Shown one piece after another: positions 24,237 to 35,856 of a stretch of DNA of 64,000 nt. Below the pieces are notes generated by a model. That model was not told where the DNA came from. It saw only the letters and a list, made by a program, of their open reading frames with translations, and did not search any database. The stretch is from Nymphaea colorata (taxonomy: Eukaryota; Streptophyta; Magnoliopsida; Nymphaeales; Nymphaeaceae), in the NCBI RefSeq assembly GCF_008831285.2, contig NC_045143.1, positions 19,371,655 through 19,435,654 on the forward strand, written 5' to 3'. Each line of letters opens with the position of its first letter. Within the stretch, counting starts at the first letter, position 1. The translations under genes were made by a program, and so were the position numbers.

Positions 24237-27205
24237 TGTCACACCCCGACCTTTTGACACTCAACCATTTTTTTTTCTAAACATTAAACATCGAGGTGTG
24301 ACTACACAATAGTTCAAAAGAAATGAGCCAAGTAATTCAAAACAATGGGGCGAACTTTCATTTATAGAACAACATCATTTCACACAAAATCACATCCCTA
24401 TACATGACAAAAATACCTCAAAATCCTAACATTGATGTCTAACAAAATAAGACATCAATACAAACGAAGCAAGACGCGCCGGCACTATACAAACAAAACC
24501 CTTAACATCCCTAGTAGGACGTGAGTGAAGTCATCTGCTCAACCTGCTGCCCCTAATCTGCCAAAACCTGAAAAAGAAAGCAAATGAAGGCTCAGCCTTC
24601 GCAGTACGGCAACAAGCCAGAAAAATGCCAAACCTTCTCAAGTAAGGCTCAAATAAGAGAATAAATATCAACTCATCTATCATCATACACGTAAAGGCCA
24701 CTTGATGGCCACACGAACACAATGTCAATCCCATGCGAAGCATGATTAAACATAACACTTGCATTCAGATCATTCACATACACATCAGTCACATGCATTC
24801 CATCATATACATCACATTTTCATTAACTTCAGTGTATTAACAGTTCCTGTGGGTGCAAACACAGGCACGTGCACACCGCGGGCGGCTTATAGCCGAGAGA
24901 CAACCCCCGTGGTGGCCCAGAACAGTATGGATCCATCCATCCGCTGCATCGGTAGAGCACTCATCCATGGATGTGTAAGTTTCAATGAGAGACACTCAGC
25001 CTTCTCTAGGACACCCAGGTTGGGAAGCCTACGCTCCAAGCACATCACACAACAGAACCCTGGGGCTTTGCACCGCCTGTGCTCCGAACAGGCGAGACCA
25101 GTGGCAAAAGCGGGACAACTCCCAAACACATAGCCACATCCCACTAGTCTCTCATCTCTTATTCATTCATTCGTATCATTATAGTTACACATTCACAAGA
25201 TGACTGGCTAGCACATGAGGTTAGTACACTTCACGAGTGCACCCATACCTCCAATTACCTCTACATGAGGTCTATACATACACTAACAGTCATTGCTAGC
25301 CGTCATACCATACGGGTATAACTACCCTCCAAATCATCCATTTGCATCATTGCCCATGGTAATGTATATGCAACAACATACACATTCATAACGATCATCT
25401 CATCAATCACATCTTTTGAAGACTTAGCCAAACCACAGAGAGTAGTCTCGATCTGCGGTTGGCTCGTAGCTGTCCTATGCAGTTATCATTCTATGATGCT
25501 TTCTAATGCACAATTGGGATCGAGGAGACACTCGACTCGATACCCCGCCTCATCTGTCCTAAACAGTTATCAATTCTAGCATGCACATGCAAATGCGTAA
25601 CATTTTCAAAACAAACGACTAATAGCCTTTCTAAACCATTCATATCATATAAGCAACATACATATACTCATTCACAAGGCAATCAATCAATTAACATCAC
25701 AATCCTAGGATCCCCTGATCCTAGGAACACACAATCACACATTGGCCTCAGGCAGGGATTTTCCTGAAATGCCGCCATAACTGTGGCGCGCTCATCAAAT
25801 TCTTCAAAACTCCTCGAGCTTTGAACTCAAGGTCGACAGGACGTGCCCGGTGTACCTGCAAACATAAATCAAAGGTAAGATTCCAACTAGATAGCTAAAC
25901 AATTCAAACAAATACAAACAAAATCATTGAGGCACGTGTCATCGCCTCAAGAGGGGGTCGACGGGTAGTGTCGACCAACAAGCTCTCCATTAGGCCTTCT
26001 CCTTACAACTTGACGTTGGCACAAAATATCAAAACCCACAACCATCAATCAATCCATCACTAACATCTTCCTCAATAACGTTCTTTAATTAAGACATCAA
26101 CCCCAAAGCCACATCCAAATACATATATTTTTCCCAATTAACTTCATGACACACCCGTTCACAAAAGCATGCGCTACGTGCACCCTAAGACTGTTCTAAA
26201 TCTTCCCCACAACCTCACAATCTCTACCATGCTTCCCTAATGCTTCAAAAATTAATTCATCATGCTTAAATGATCATCAAATGTATGAATCTTCGCTTTC
26301 CAACGTAGTCCTAAGCTTTCCCCCAAAAACAAAATCACTAACATGTGTTCCAAATAATCAATACTAAGCTCTTAGCATGCTCAAACAATAATTATACATG
26401 CTTTAGTAGATAATATTCATTAAGTTGAGCTTGATTAGGTATCGCTCACCCCAAAACAGGCGTCCAAACTGCTATAACGCCTTCGACAGCCACATGAAGC
26501 GTTCAATCGATCTTCAAACAGCCAAAATCAACTGTCGTCAACACCTCCCAAGTCTCCTATTCACTGTTATGAGGGGAAAGACAAGTCCCCTAGCTGCAAA
26601 CCGACCCAAAAGCCATACGTGAGTCAACAATCGACCAAAAGAAGTTCAAAAACAGAATCTGCCAGTAGGAGAGACCCACGGTAGTAGTGGGAAAAGCTAA
26701 AACAAAAGATGGAAAAGGGCGCTGACAGGGAGGGGAGACAACGAAAGAGGTAGTCGGGTAAAAAGTAAAACGGCAAAGGGAATGAAAATCGAGCGGGGCA
26801 ATGGGAGAAATGGTGAAGGGGAGACGGACGGGGTGAGGAGGGAGCTTTAGCAGAGAGGGAGAGAGGAAGAGAACATGCGGCAGGGGGGGGGGGGGGATGC
26901 TGTCGAAGGAGGAAGAAGCAGCGTGGGAGGGAGGAGAAGAAGCAGACAGAGTGGGCGGGAGAGGGAGCTTACCCACGCAGCCGCCATCGCCACCGCCGCC
27001 ATTGCCGTCGCCGCCGCCGGTCCAGCCACCGCCACCACCCACCGCCACTTCTTCTCTGCGCTGGCACGGATAACCCCAGGAGCACAACGAAGGAGAACAG
27101 GGAAAGTCGAGGGAGGAGGGCCCTCGCGTCGGGCTTCTTCACGCCAACGGGTTCGGGTCTGGGTCTGGACCCGATCCGGCTCACCTGCGCAAGACGAGCG
27201 TTACA
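24237..27205. mobile_element. LTR-type insertion (probable solo LTR) within the LINE
   Basis: The insertion begins TGTCACACCCCG and ends CGTTACA, so it has TG...CA termini. It is flanked by an exact 5-bp duplication CGACT (24232-24236 and 27206-27210). Removing it with one copy of CGACT restores the LINE reading frame at the junction. No gag or pol motif was found in the 2969 bp, and no internal LTR pair, so a solo LTR left by recombination is the best reading; a non-autonomous element is the alternative. The left end has an internal palindrome (CACACC...GGTGTG). The right 300 bp is strongly GC-rich, with CCGCC and G runs. Confidence 0.82.
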
Positions 27206-27690
27206 CGACTAGTCAAGAAGATCAACACATCCATTCTAGTGCTTATCCCTAAGCATCAAGGCACTTGCTCGCCACATGACCTCAGGCCGATTGCACTCTG
27301 TAACTCTCTTTATAAATTCATCACCAAAGTCATTTGCTTTCGTATGAGACCTATTCTGGCCAGAATTATTGCGAATTCTCAGGGAGCCTTTGCCAAGGGC
27401 AGGAAATTATAGGATCAGGTTGCCATGGCTCACGAGGTTGTAAATTCCATGTTTGTCCATTATGCCCCATCAGTGTGCTGCCAATTGGACTTATCAAATG
27501 CCTATGATCAAGTGAACTGGAATTTTCTTAGAAACTCCCTTCTCTCGTTGGTCTTTCATGATACTTGGATTGTGTGCATTATGGCATGTGTTTCAACAGC
27601 TTCAATTGCGATTTCAGTCAATGGTGTGGTGGGTCAATACTTTCATAACTCTCGTGGGGCTCCCCCTTTTTGTTGGGAAATTTAGCCCAA
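27206..27690 (+). pseudogene. LINE reverse transcriptase, 3' of the insertion (palm start)
   Basis: Reading resumes with KINTSILVLIPKHQG, then RPIALCNSLYKFITKVI, QGAFAKGR, and CQLDLSNAYDQVNWNFL. These are successive conserved blocks of LINE reverse transcriptases: the A motif Asp is in LDLSNAYD. A TAG stop interrupts after AFAKGRKL. The frame ends near NSRG where RQGDPLSP would normally follow. Confidence 0.88.
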
Positions 27691-28262
27691 ATCTTTGCCA
27701 ACCCCTTGTCACGAAAGCTCAAAGGAAGTTGGCAGCATGGAAGGCCTCTCTACTATCTTATGTGGGCAGACTCTGCTTACTTCAATCCTCTTTTATACCT
27801 CTAATATTTTTTTTGTGTTCCCCCTTCAAACTTCTGAAAAAGATTATTCAGGTTCTCGAGTCCCTTGCAGCTAATTTTTTATGGGCCTCTAACCTTGGAC
27901 GCCGCAAACAACATTTAGTTGCATGGACTAAACTTTGCAGACCGAAAAGAGAGGGTGGTGTGGGGCTTAGAAGCATTAAAGATCTTAACAGCTTAGGAAA
28001 TCTTGCTCTGCAGGTCGGTCATACAACTTCTTCTTGGGCTTCCCTTGCCTCAAAGAAATATCTCAACAACCACAACCTATGGACACGTAAGGGTAAGGCA
28101 AAAGATTCTTGGCTCTGGAGAGGTATAGAATGGGGTTGGGACGCCATTAAAAAGGAGGTCAGATGGTCTGTGGGAAATGGATCTAAGCTCGAGTGTGGTT
28201 GGATGATTGGGGGGAGGGCATTTTGTTGTTCAAAGTCCCTTCCTTTGAGTTCTTTACTTTAG
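27660..28262 (+). pseudogene. LINE ORF2 region after the reverse transcriptase
   Basis: After the palm the frame changes and jumps straight to GLPLFVGK, AQRKLAAWKASLLSYVGRL, FLWASNLGRRK, VAWTKLCRPKREGGVGLRS and LNNHNLWTRK. These are the conserved blocks that in intact elements follow the catalytic FADD box. The blocks between RQGDPLSP and the FADD box are absent, so the catalytic core has been deleted. Confidence 0.83.
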
Positions 28263-28271
28263 CGACCATGC

Positions 28272-28790
28272 GTGCTTTTTTTTGTTGCAGAGTTAAAGCT
28301 TCACATTCAACACAACTTAGATGCTAAACGTTTGACTAAGGATGTTCTTCCCCATATAAGCTCTATCCACCTTTCTCAATCTCCTGAGTCGTGGCAATGG
28401 AAGGGCTTAGATTGGGATAACGTTTCTTGGCAGCTTATTTGGGAGGATATCCGGAAGAAAGGGAACCCTCTCTATTGGAAAAATACTATCTGGGATGTTG
28501 CAATTCCACCAACGGCCCAATGGTATGCATACATCGCGAGTGAAGGAAAGTTGAGTACTATGAACAACCTCCAACATAGAGGGTTTCATCTGCAGAATAG
28601 ATGTCCTCCTTGTCTTTTTGATGAGGGGTCTATTAATCACATGTTTTTTCATTGTCCGGTCACTAGTGGTCTTTGGCATCTCATTCTTACAAAATTCCAG
28701 AAACCCTATATCGCTTTGAGATCATTTCCACAAGGTATCCAGTGGTGGATCGCCTCCTCTTTCAAGAGGGGATAGTTGAGTCGGTGCTGG
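28272..28790 (+). pseudogene. LINE zf-RVT segment
   Basis: The frame contains YWKNTIWDVAIPPTAQWYAYIASEGKLSTMNNLQHRGFHL followed by a Cys-x-x-Cys (CPPC) and NHMFFHCPVT...W, the zinc-binding zf-RVT pattern found at the C-terminus of plant LINE ORF2. The frame is open for about 165 residues and then lost. Sequence up to 29560 is noncoding or heavily decayed ORF2 and 3' UTR (CAATAAAATG near 29528). Confidence 0.82.
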
Positions 28791-29570
28791 CGTACCTTTC
28801 TAGTAGTAATCTGGAAAATTTGGGCATAGAGAAACTCATTAGTTTTTTAAGATCGTCCTGTGTGTGCAGCACAAAATATTGACAAAATGTGGAATGAGTG
28901 TTCCTTGATCTATCAATCTCTCAATTCGCCACCTGATCAGAGAAGGGAGATTTCTCTTTGGGTTAAAACAAGCTTTCTTTCTGGCCTAAGTCTCCTTAAG
29001 GCGGATTATGAGCTTCTAATTCAAATAGCTACTTGAAAGTGGGTGGTTTTGTTAAAATTGGGGCACTGATCTCTACCAAAAGGCAGATTTGGAACAAGGA
29101 AGCGCTTCTAGGTTTCTTTTTCACATTCACTTCCCAACCTTTCTTTCATGAAACTACTAGCTTGGAACAGCTATTGTCAATGATGCAGATTGAGGGGCAA
29201 AGTGTGCAGGTTCTTTCTAGCAACATGCAGTGGGTTAAAGCTATGTGGCAAGTGATTCGTTGTCAAACTCAACTTCCTCCAGGCTTCCACAACATAAGTA
29301 GGCTGAAGTCGCATCTCAAATTCTGTTGTCGTAACCCCTTTAAGGAACTAGGTATCCTTTTGTCTTATTCCTTGCAATCCAATGTTACCCTTCATTGGGA
29401 CCCCTCCTCTCGTGGATGGAATTTGAACTCGTCACTTAGCCCTACACCATAAGTGATGCTTTTGGGCTTCTTTCTTGTGTACATTCCTTCCACATTTTTG
29501 TATCTTTTGTATATTTTGTTAATATCTCAATAAAATGGTCAGAGACCTTCCCCCAGCAGGATTGCATTGG

Positions 29571-29583
29571 AAGGAATGCGATG
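29571..29583 (+). repeat. Right target-site duplication of the LINE
   Basis: AAGGAATGCGATG here is identical to 20815-20827. Confidence 0.75.
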
Positions 29584-30213
29584 AGATTGAAAATCTGGAG
29601 GCTTTAGTATCTTTGCAAGTGAACTCTGAATGGGATATTCATTTTCTGTATGAGCTTATATGAGATTCTTAACCCCAAAAGAAAGTAAAAATCCAACATG
29701 CCTTCGTTGGTAAAATGGAGATGATAGTTGTCATAAAATCCGCTTTGGTTTCGACTTTCTACTGTGCTGCACTTGTTTTTCCGTAGATTCAAAGAAACCA
29801 GTCTTCACGTAATAGTGCAAGTTACTTGAAGAAGTTGATATTTCATGATGTCTGCGAAGATCCTGATACTTCTTTGTCATCTCTGTGAGAACCCCATTCT
29901 TTTAATGATCCATTGTCGTGTTTCAAATCTTCAATTAGGTCTGCATTTTAAACCAAAATAGAAACCAATTTCAAAAGAAAAATGAGGAAAATAAGCAAAT
30001 GAAGTAAATGTTGGATTGTAGATCTGTTAGGCTTAACTAGCTCAAGCTTTCATTTTTGCTTTTAATCCTTTTACTCGATGTTAACAGGGCCATGGAGCAG
30101 GATACAACCCACCCCAACATACGTTACACTTTATATCGGTTGTAAGCTCGGAGATTATCATCAAGCAAGAATTAAGCATTCCACGAAGCTGGTGAGTCGA
30201 GGAGCCTCAGAGC
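29584..30213. other. Spacer between the LINE and the gypsy element
   Basis: No gene is supported. The part from about 30060 to 30213 may be the end of a gypsy LTR or leader, since it sits immediately before gag and includes GAATTAAGC and GAGCCTCAGAGCC, but no matching copy was found downstream. Confidence 0.4.
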
Positions 30214-31190
30214 CATAGCAGAGAGGGTCACCACTAAGGATGCCCTGGCGGCGCTGGAGGTTTAGCAAGTGAGGGTCGATGAGGCGTTGGGGACATTAGA
30301 CGGCAAAATGCAAGCGATGGAGCGGAGATTGGATGGGTTTGATGCCAGGTTCAACACCGTCATCACGGAGCAGCAAAATTTCATGGGCCTGCTGCGAGAG
30401 ATGCTGCAACAAGGAGGCGCTCATCGCACTCCGAGCACCGATCGCAATCGGAAGGACAAAGGAGCAGGGAAATAAGGGAGCCGTCCCGAGGGGGAAACTA
30501 TGAGAAACCGGCGAAGATGGAATTCCCCAAATTCTTAGGAGATGATCCATTAAGCTGGGTCTTCAAATCGGAGCAGTATTTCGACTGCCAAGGAATCACA
30601 GAGGAGCAACGGGTAAGCCTCGCCGCCATGCATTTTGAGGGTCTTGCTATACGCTGGTATCGGTGGATTCTGGCACACTAGGGAAAACCAAGTTGGAGAA
30701 CCTTGGTAGAGGCGATTTCAAACCGTTTCGGGCTATCTGCATATCACGACTACAACGTCGAGCTCTCCAAGATTCGATAGGCAGGATCGATAATTGAATA
30801 CCAAGAACACGTTGAGAACCTTAATAATATGGTGCATGGATGGCCTTTGGAGGCTGACTGGAGCATTTGTAGGCAGACTGAAGGATGAAGTGTGAATAGA
30901 GGTACAAGCACTGAGACCCAACAGTTTGCAGGAGTGTTTTGAACTTGCGCGCACTGTCGAGGAGAAGAATCGACGTCTCCATGCTGCGGCAAAAGGGTGG
31001 TCTGAAGGTAAGGGACTGATGAGGAATTACCCTCAAACAGGAAACCCATTATCAGTGGGCAACAGCTCACACCCAAACCATTCGTAAGGCACCTCACTCC
31101 AAAGCAGATACGGGAGAAGCGTAGACAAGGCATTTGCTTCCATTGTGATCGTCCCTGGACGCTAGGGCATGCCTATGAACCGCTGCACAT
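30214..31190 (+). pseudogene. gypsy gag remnant
   Basis: The expected start lies at 30214, where ATA stands in the place of ATG in GAGCC-ATA-GCAGAG. A coiled-coil-like section (EALGTLDGKMQAMERRLDG) and then a gag core follow, with KMEFPKFLGDDPLSWVFK, QYFDCQGI and LAAMHFEG...WYRW. Around 31128-31170 the zinc knuckle reads CFHCDRPWTLGHAY: the last Cys of CCHC is lost. Two or more frame changes and in-frame stops are present. Confidence 0.8.
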
Positions 31191-31725
31191 GTACTTGGTG
31201 GAGGAGGGTGAACTGCAGGATGAAGGGGAGGAAAGGCTGGAAGATGAGGGTGAACTATTGGGGCCAATGGAGGACGAAGCACATGAGATTTTCCTGCATG
31301 CCTTGGCGGGAGACGCAGCTCCTCATCAGCTCATGAGAGTGAAAGGGAGACTCAGAGGAAGGATAGTCAGCGTGTTGGATACAGGATCCACCAATAACTT
31401 CATCTCAAAGAAGTCTGCAAAAATGCTTGGGTGCGAGGTGGAGTCCCAACCAGCCTTCGACGTGGTGGTAGGTGACGGGGGGATCCTCAAGAACAGAGGT
31501 CGATGCAGACCAGAGATATTAGAAATTCAAGGCCACGGGTACCTAGTGGAGCTCTACACCTTGGCGATGGCGGGGGCTGACATGGTCTTGGAAATACAGT
31601 GGTTACCGGGACTAGGCGAGGTGACTTGGGATTTTATAAGCATGAAGATGCACATCAAGAAGGGGGACAACCAACTCAAGTTGGAGGCTGTTCCGCCACA
31701 ATCCTTGATAGAGGAGTCAGCCTGA
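31189..31725 (+). pseudogene. gypsy aspartic protease
   Basis: The 178-residue open frame contains the catalytic triad in VLDTGSTNNFISKK, and later VVVGDGGIL, followed by VLEIQWLPGLGEVTWDF. These are the usual gypsy protease blocks, where the last one normally reads GMQWLxxLGxVxWDF. The catalytic Asp-Thr-Gly is intact, although the neighbouring gag and reverse transcriptase are not. Confidence 0.87.
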
Positions 31726-31789
31726 AGATTTCGAAGGCACCTGCGGCTTCTTTCCTATTGTTTGCTGCAGCTGAAACGGGCACCGAAGG

Positions 31790-32470
31790 GATCAGGTGGC
31801 TGTCTCAATCGGCACCCTCCAAGCCAAGGTTAGGTGAGTTGATTCAAGAATTCAAGGGCGTGTTCACCCTGTCAGCAGGCCTTCCCCCACGGCGCGCCTG
31901 TAATCATCGAATTCTGCTGCAACCAAGAACCATTGCAGTGAGGACGAGACCCTACCGATACAGCAGAGAGCAACGTGAGACCCTGGAATGATTGGTGTGT
32001 GAAATGTTAGACAGTGGGATCATCCAACCTAGGCACAGTCCTTTTGCTTCGCTAGCACTTCTAGTGAAGAAGAAGGATGGGCATGGGAGGTTTTGCGTGG
32101 ACTATTACACTCTCAACGCAGTCACCATCAAGAATTGATACCCGATCTCCATCATTGAAGATTTGTTGGATGAATTAAAGGAAGTTGCGCTCTTCTCCAA
32201 GCTGGACCTATGGTCCGGTTACAATCAAATACAAGTAGCAGCAGAGGACATGCATAAGACTGTGTTTCATACACACGACAGTCACTATGAGTTTGTGGTG
32301 ATGCTCTTGGGCCTCACCAACACCACCCGCGACCTTCCAGTCCGTCATAAATGAGGTATTCTGTCCCCATTTGGTTAGATTCGTCCTTGTATTTTTCGAC
32401 AATATTCTGACATATAGCAGAGATGAGGAAGAACACCTACGGCACCTGCGCGAGGTACTTACCAAGCTGC
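31790..32470 (+). pseudogene. gypsy reverse transcriptase
   Basis: Blocks seen are LPPRRACNHRILLQPRT, RPYRYSREQRETLE, then after stops MLDSGIIQPRHSPFASLALLVKKKDG..RFCVDY, FSKLDLWSGYNQI and EFVVMLLGLTN. The next frame has LVFFDNIL, where the catalytic box is YIDDIL in active elements: the first catalytic Asp pair is altered. Several stops occur, so it is inactive. Confidence 0.85.
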
Positions 32471-32479
32471 AGGCGAGGC

Positions 32480-33200
32480 TGTCTAAATGCCAATTTGGGT
32501 CCGACTAGCTATCATACCTGGGACATGCCATTGGCCACGGGCGTGTGCAAATGGAGGAAGAAAAAATTGCTACCCTAAGAGAATGGAGACAATCCTGCTC
32601 AATCAGAGAATTGAAGGCCTTCTTGGGCCTGGCGGGCTACTAAAGGAAATTCATGCGTGGATTTGGAGTACTGGTCACACCAATTACAACCCTAACCAAG
32701 CAGGGACAGTTCCGGTGGAGCTCGGAAGTAGAGCAGGCCTTCAACGCCTTGAAAGAGGCGATTACCACTACCCCTGTACTTCACATGCCTGATTTCCAGC
32801 AGTAGTTTGTGGTGGAGTCGGATGCATCTGACCTGGGAATTGGGGCAGTGCTGAGTCAGAAGGAGCACCCGATTGCATATTTCAGTAAGGTCATGGGAGT
32901 GTCCTTAGTGCAAAGTCAGCATATGAGAGGGAACTCATCACCATCATGTTAGCAGTCTTGAAATGGAGACATTAACTTTTGGGGCGCAGATTTCTAGTAC
33001 TCCCTGACCACAGTAGCCTGTGATTCTACCTGCAGCAGCAGATCCTTACCCTGGCATCGCAAAAATAGTTGCTGAAGCTGTTGGGATTTGAATTTGAAGT
33101 GCGATACTGCAAAAAGGGAAGGAGAATGTGGCTGCTGACGCTCTCTCTAAAAGCTCGATGGTACAAGAAATGAACCTCTATGCCTTTGACGCAGGTACAG
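32480..33200 (+). pseudogene. gypsy RNase H region
   Basis: The connection block reads GLAGY.RKF and FRWSSEVEQAFNALKEAITTTPVL. RNase H follows with VVESDASDLGIGAVLSQKEHPIAYFSK, the D-A-S-x-x-G-x-G-A-V-L pattern of gypsy elements. Later blocks near 33050-33170 (KLLGFEFEVRYCKK-like, followed by ADALS) are broken by a frame change. Confidence 0.83.
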
Positions 33201-33279
33201 ACTGCCTATGGGATCAAATTTGTCAAGCTCAATGAGAGTCAACTTCAGTCCAGCGTATTAAGGAGCAGCTACAAACCAG

Positions 33280-34100
33280 CTCATGGAGGAGCTATGGCTA
33301 CCAGTGGAAACCGCCATATTTATATTACCAGGGCGCATTTTTGTTCCACCACAATCCGAATTGCAGCATATGATCATAAAGCACTATCATGACACCTATT
33401 CATCACGCCATGACTATGCGGAGGGGACCTACAAGCATATGCGTTCAAGCTTTTATAAGGGGTGTGACGTCTACCAAAGAAACAAGTATGAAACCATAAA
33501 ACCTGCTAGCCTGCTACAGCCCTGCTGGTTCCGAAACGGTTCTGGGAAGATATATCTATGGATTTTGTGGAAGGATTACCCCCCTCTCGTGGTAAAACAG
33601 TGATTCTGGTTGTGGTTGACAGATTCGTAGCTCTTTTCCATCCCTACACAGCCAAGACTGTCGCCAAAGCACTCCAAGACAATGTTGGGAAGTTGCATGG
33701 AATGCCTCGATCTTTCACCAGCGACCGTGATCCCGTCTTCTTTAGTTCCTTTTGGAAGAAATACTTCCAAATGCAGGGCACGAAGATACAATTAAGCACT
33801 GCTTACCATCCCCAAACGGATGGCCAAACTGAGGTCGTAAATCGCAGCTCGATCTGCGCTGCGACACAGGACAACGACCCAGGCTATGGGCAGACTACTT
33901 CTCGTGGCCAGAATTGGCTTACAACACAAGGTGGCATTCATCAACCGGGATCTCACCGTATGAAGCTGTCTACGGGAAGCCTCTGCCGAATCTTCGCAGG
34001 TACCAACCAGGAACATGCAGGGAGGAACAAGTAGACGCATAGCTGAGGTGCAGGGATGATAGAAGACCTAAAGAAACATTTGGCAACTGCCCGAAACCGT
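33280..34100 (+). pseudogene. gypsy integrase
   Basis: The zinc-binding N-terminus is degraded but recognisable (HDTYSSRHDYAEGTYKHMR and GCDVYQRNK: the HH-CC pattern has partly decayed). The catalytic core follows at about 33556-33840: [45 protein letters not shown] and [15 protein letters not shown], with D, D and E positions visible. After that the frame shifts. Confidence 0.87.
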
Positions 34101-34153
34101 ATGGTCGTGCAATACAATTGCAAGCACCGAGATTAGCAGTTTGCGATTGATGA

Positions 34154-34560
34154 GTGGGTCTACCCACGAAGGAGTGGACTCCGCTGGGGGTAGGATTTCG
34201 CCTTCTGCAAGGATACAACAAGCTGGCCTCCCGCTATGTGGGACCTTATAGAATCCTGAGGCGAGTAGGGCCTCTGGATTATGAACTCCGGCTGCCTGAA
34301 GGGAGTTCCATCCATCCGGTGTTCCACTTGTCTAAGCTTAAGCCATGCCCTCAACAGATTGCGGAGCGTGAGGCACCCGTAGCACCTGCCATTAGTGCAT
34401 CACCTTGCGCCCAACCTCATCGAAGGATAGGCACACGCACATCCAATGACGGGGGAAATCGAGTTACTGAATGGTTGATAGACTGCCAAGACCTTCCCGC
34501 AACCTGGGAGGACGCAGAGGATCTGCTACTGTTGCTTCATTGCAGTAACTAGCTTTCTTT
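34154..34560 (+). pseudogene. gypsy integrase C-terminus and chromodomain-like tail
   Basis: This frame has KLASRYVGPYRILRRVGPLDYELRLPE and HPVFHLSKLKP, the standard C-terminal gypsy integrase block. It ends with RVTEWLIDCQDLPATWEDAEDL, close to the end of the chromodomain of plant chromoviruses (x-x-W-x-G-L-P-x-x-x-A-T-W-E-D). A chromodomain tail would direct integration to heterochromatin in a live element. It is separated from the core by frame changes. Confidence 0.8.
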
Positions 34561-35271
34561 TTATCTTACCAACATATAAAACTCTAAGATAATATTTGAT
34601 TGAGGATATTTAGTCCCTTCTTTTCCAATGGCTACAACCGGATCATGCAGGTGGATTACTGTAGTATCTAAGTTTAATTACGGGTGTATAGTGTTCTTGT
34701 GAGAGGAAATTACTGGAATATTTAAGTTGGAATGTTTTAAAACCCAGCGACGTGGGACTTGACCCTTAGCTCGTGACTAGACAGGTCAACTCGATGGCTC
34801 GGGCCAAGTTTTGTAACTACTGTTGTAAAATGTATTGATTACATGTACAACTCATAAATAACTTAACCTAACATCAAGCAATCTCTACGTTTTATTTTAT
34901 CATTGGACAATTAAGTTGTTGCTCCCACTCTGTAATTGCATATTTCATAAAACTTGGATAGGAAGAATCAATATATCAGTGAAAAATAAAAAATAAAAAT
35001 ACAAAAGTAAAGAATCCAATATCCTAAAAATTGAAATAAAGTACGTTCTACATGACGTTAAAACTAATTAGCTTTAACTTTTCATTTGCAATATGCAAAT
35101 TCAATAAATCAACAATAATCATAGTTGGCAAACTCGCTGATCCATCTTGCAAGTTTTCCAAGTCTACGAGGGTCAACCATTTAGTAGGTCACAAGTGAGG
35201 ACCTACCGCAGTCGGCTGAGACCGTCAACTAATTATAAGTTTTAATTCCTTGAACTAATGAAAATTAAAGT

Positions 35272-35283
35272 TTGTTGTTGTTG

Positions 35284-35315
<32 letters not shown>

Positions 35316-35330
35316 TTATATATATATATA
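35272..35330. repeat. (TTG)n-(TTA)n-(TA)n microsatellite
   Basis: TTG units grade into about 10 TTA units and then a TA run. Confidence 0.95.
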
Positions 35331-35825
35331 TGAATATGTGATGGTTTTAAAGTGGTTTTGTCTTATTTTAAACTTGTATTTGTGTTCGCACTCTCAGCAA
35401 CTTGCTAATGAAAAGAGAGCAGAGAATACTTGCACTATTAAGTTGCCTTTTTCTTAAGTCATTGACTTGTTAGACATCCAACCACTAACTTTAGTAAACT
35501 TATGCACAAACATTGATATTACATGTTATTTAGTTTTAACTGATGAAAAAAATGAACATGAAGTCTCTACAGACTTACCTTCTTCATCTATTGTGGTGAA
35601 AATGCATTATAAAAATTACAACCTAACCAGCCGAGTCGCCGAGTCAACTAGCAGAGTCAGGATTTTTCGCAAGGGCCGCCAAATGGGGACTAGGTTTTGT
35701 GGATTGGATTTGGGTAGGGCTAAACTGAACTTATATTCAAAAAATACATTGATTCAAAAAAAAAAAATCAATTTTTACACTAGATTTTTTTTTTAATTTG
35801 GTTGGGGTGGGGCCATGGCCTAGGC

Positions 35826-35856
35826 ACCACCCCCCCTCCCTCCCTCCCTCCCTCCG
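35826..35856. repeat. (CCCT)n microsatellite
   Basis: About six CCCT units follow a C run. Confidence 0.9.

Larger units (their letters stand above)
20828..29570 (+). mobile_element. Decayed LINE (plant L1 type), interrupted by an LTR insertion
   Basis: The element carries ORF1 with a DUF4283 domain, then ORF2 with endonuclease, reverse transcriptase and a zf-RVT segment, all on the plus strand. It is flanked by AAGGAATGCGATG at 20815-20827 and 29571-29583, a 13-bp direct repeat fitting LINE target duplication. Subtracting the 2974-bp later insertion and its duplicated target leaves about 5.77 kb. Frameshifts, stops and a deletion of the catalytic part of the reverse transcriptase show it is dead. 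A 3' poly(A) tail is not evident before the right repeat. Codon use and GC content are higher than in the surrounding AT-rich DNA. Confidence 0.9.
30214..34560 (+). mobile_element. Decayed Ty3/gypsy retrotransposon (chromovirus-like), internal region
   Basis: On the plus strand the order is gag, protease, reverse transcriptase, RNase H, integrase, then a chromodomain-like tail. That order, with integrase last, identifies Ty3/gypsy. Motifs are scattered over several frames with many stops. I could not find a confident LTR pair, so the ends given are those of the recognisable coding part. Confidence 0.87.

Noticed and set aside
26590-27252. Four overlapping frames rich in Pro, Gly and Arg on both strands
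   Set aside because: They lie in the GC-rich end of the inserted LTR; composition and overlap on both strands mark them as chance frames.
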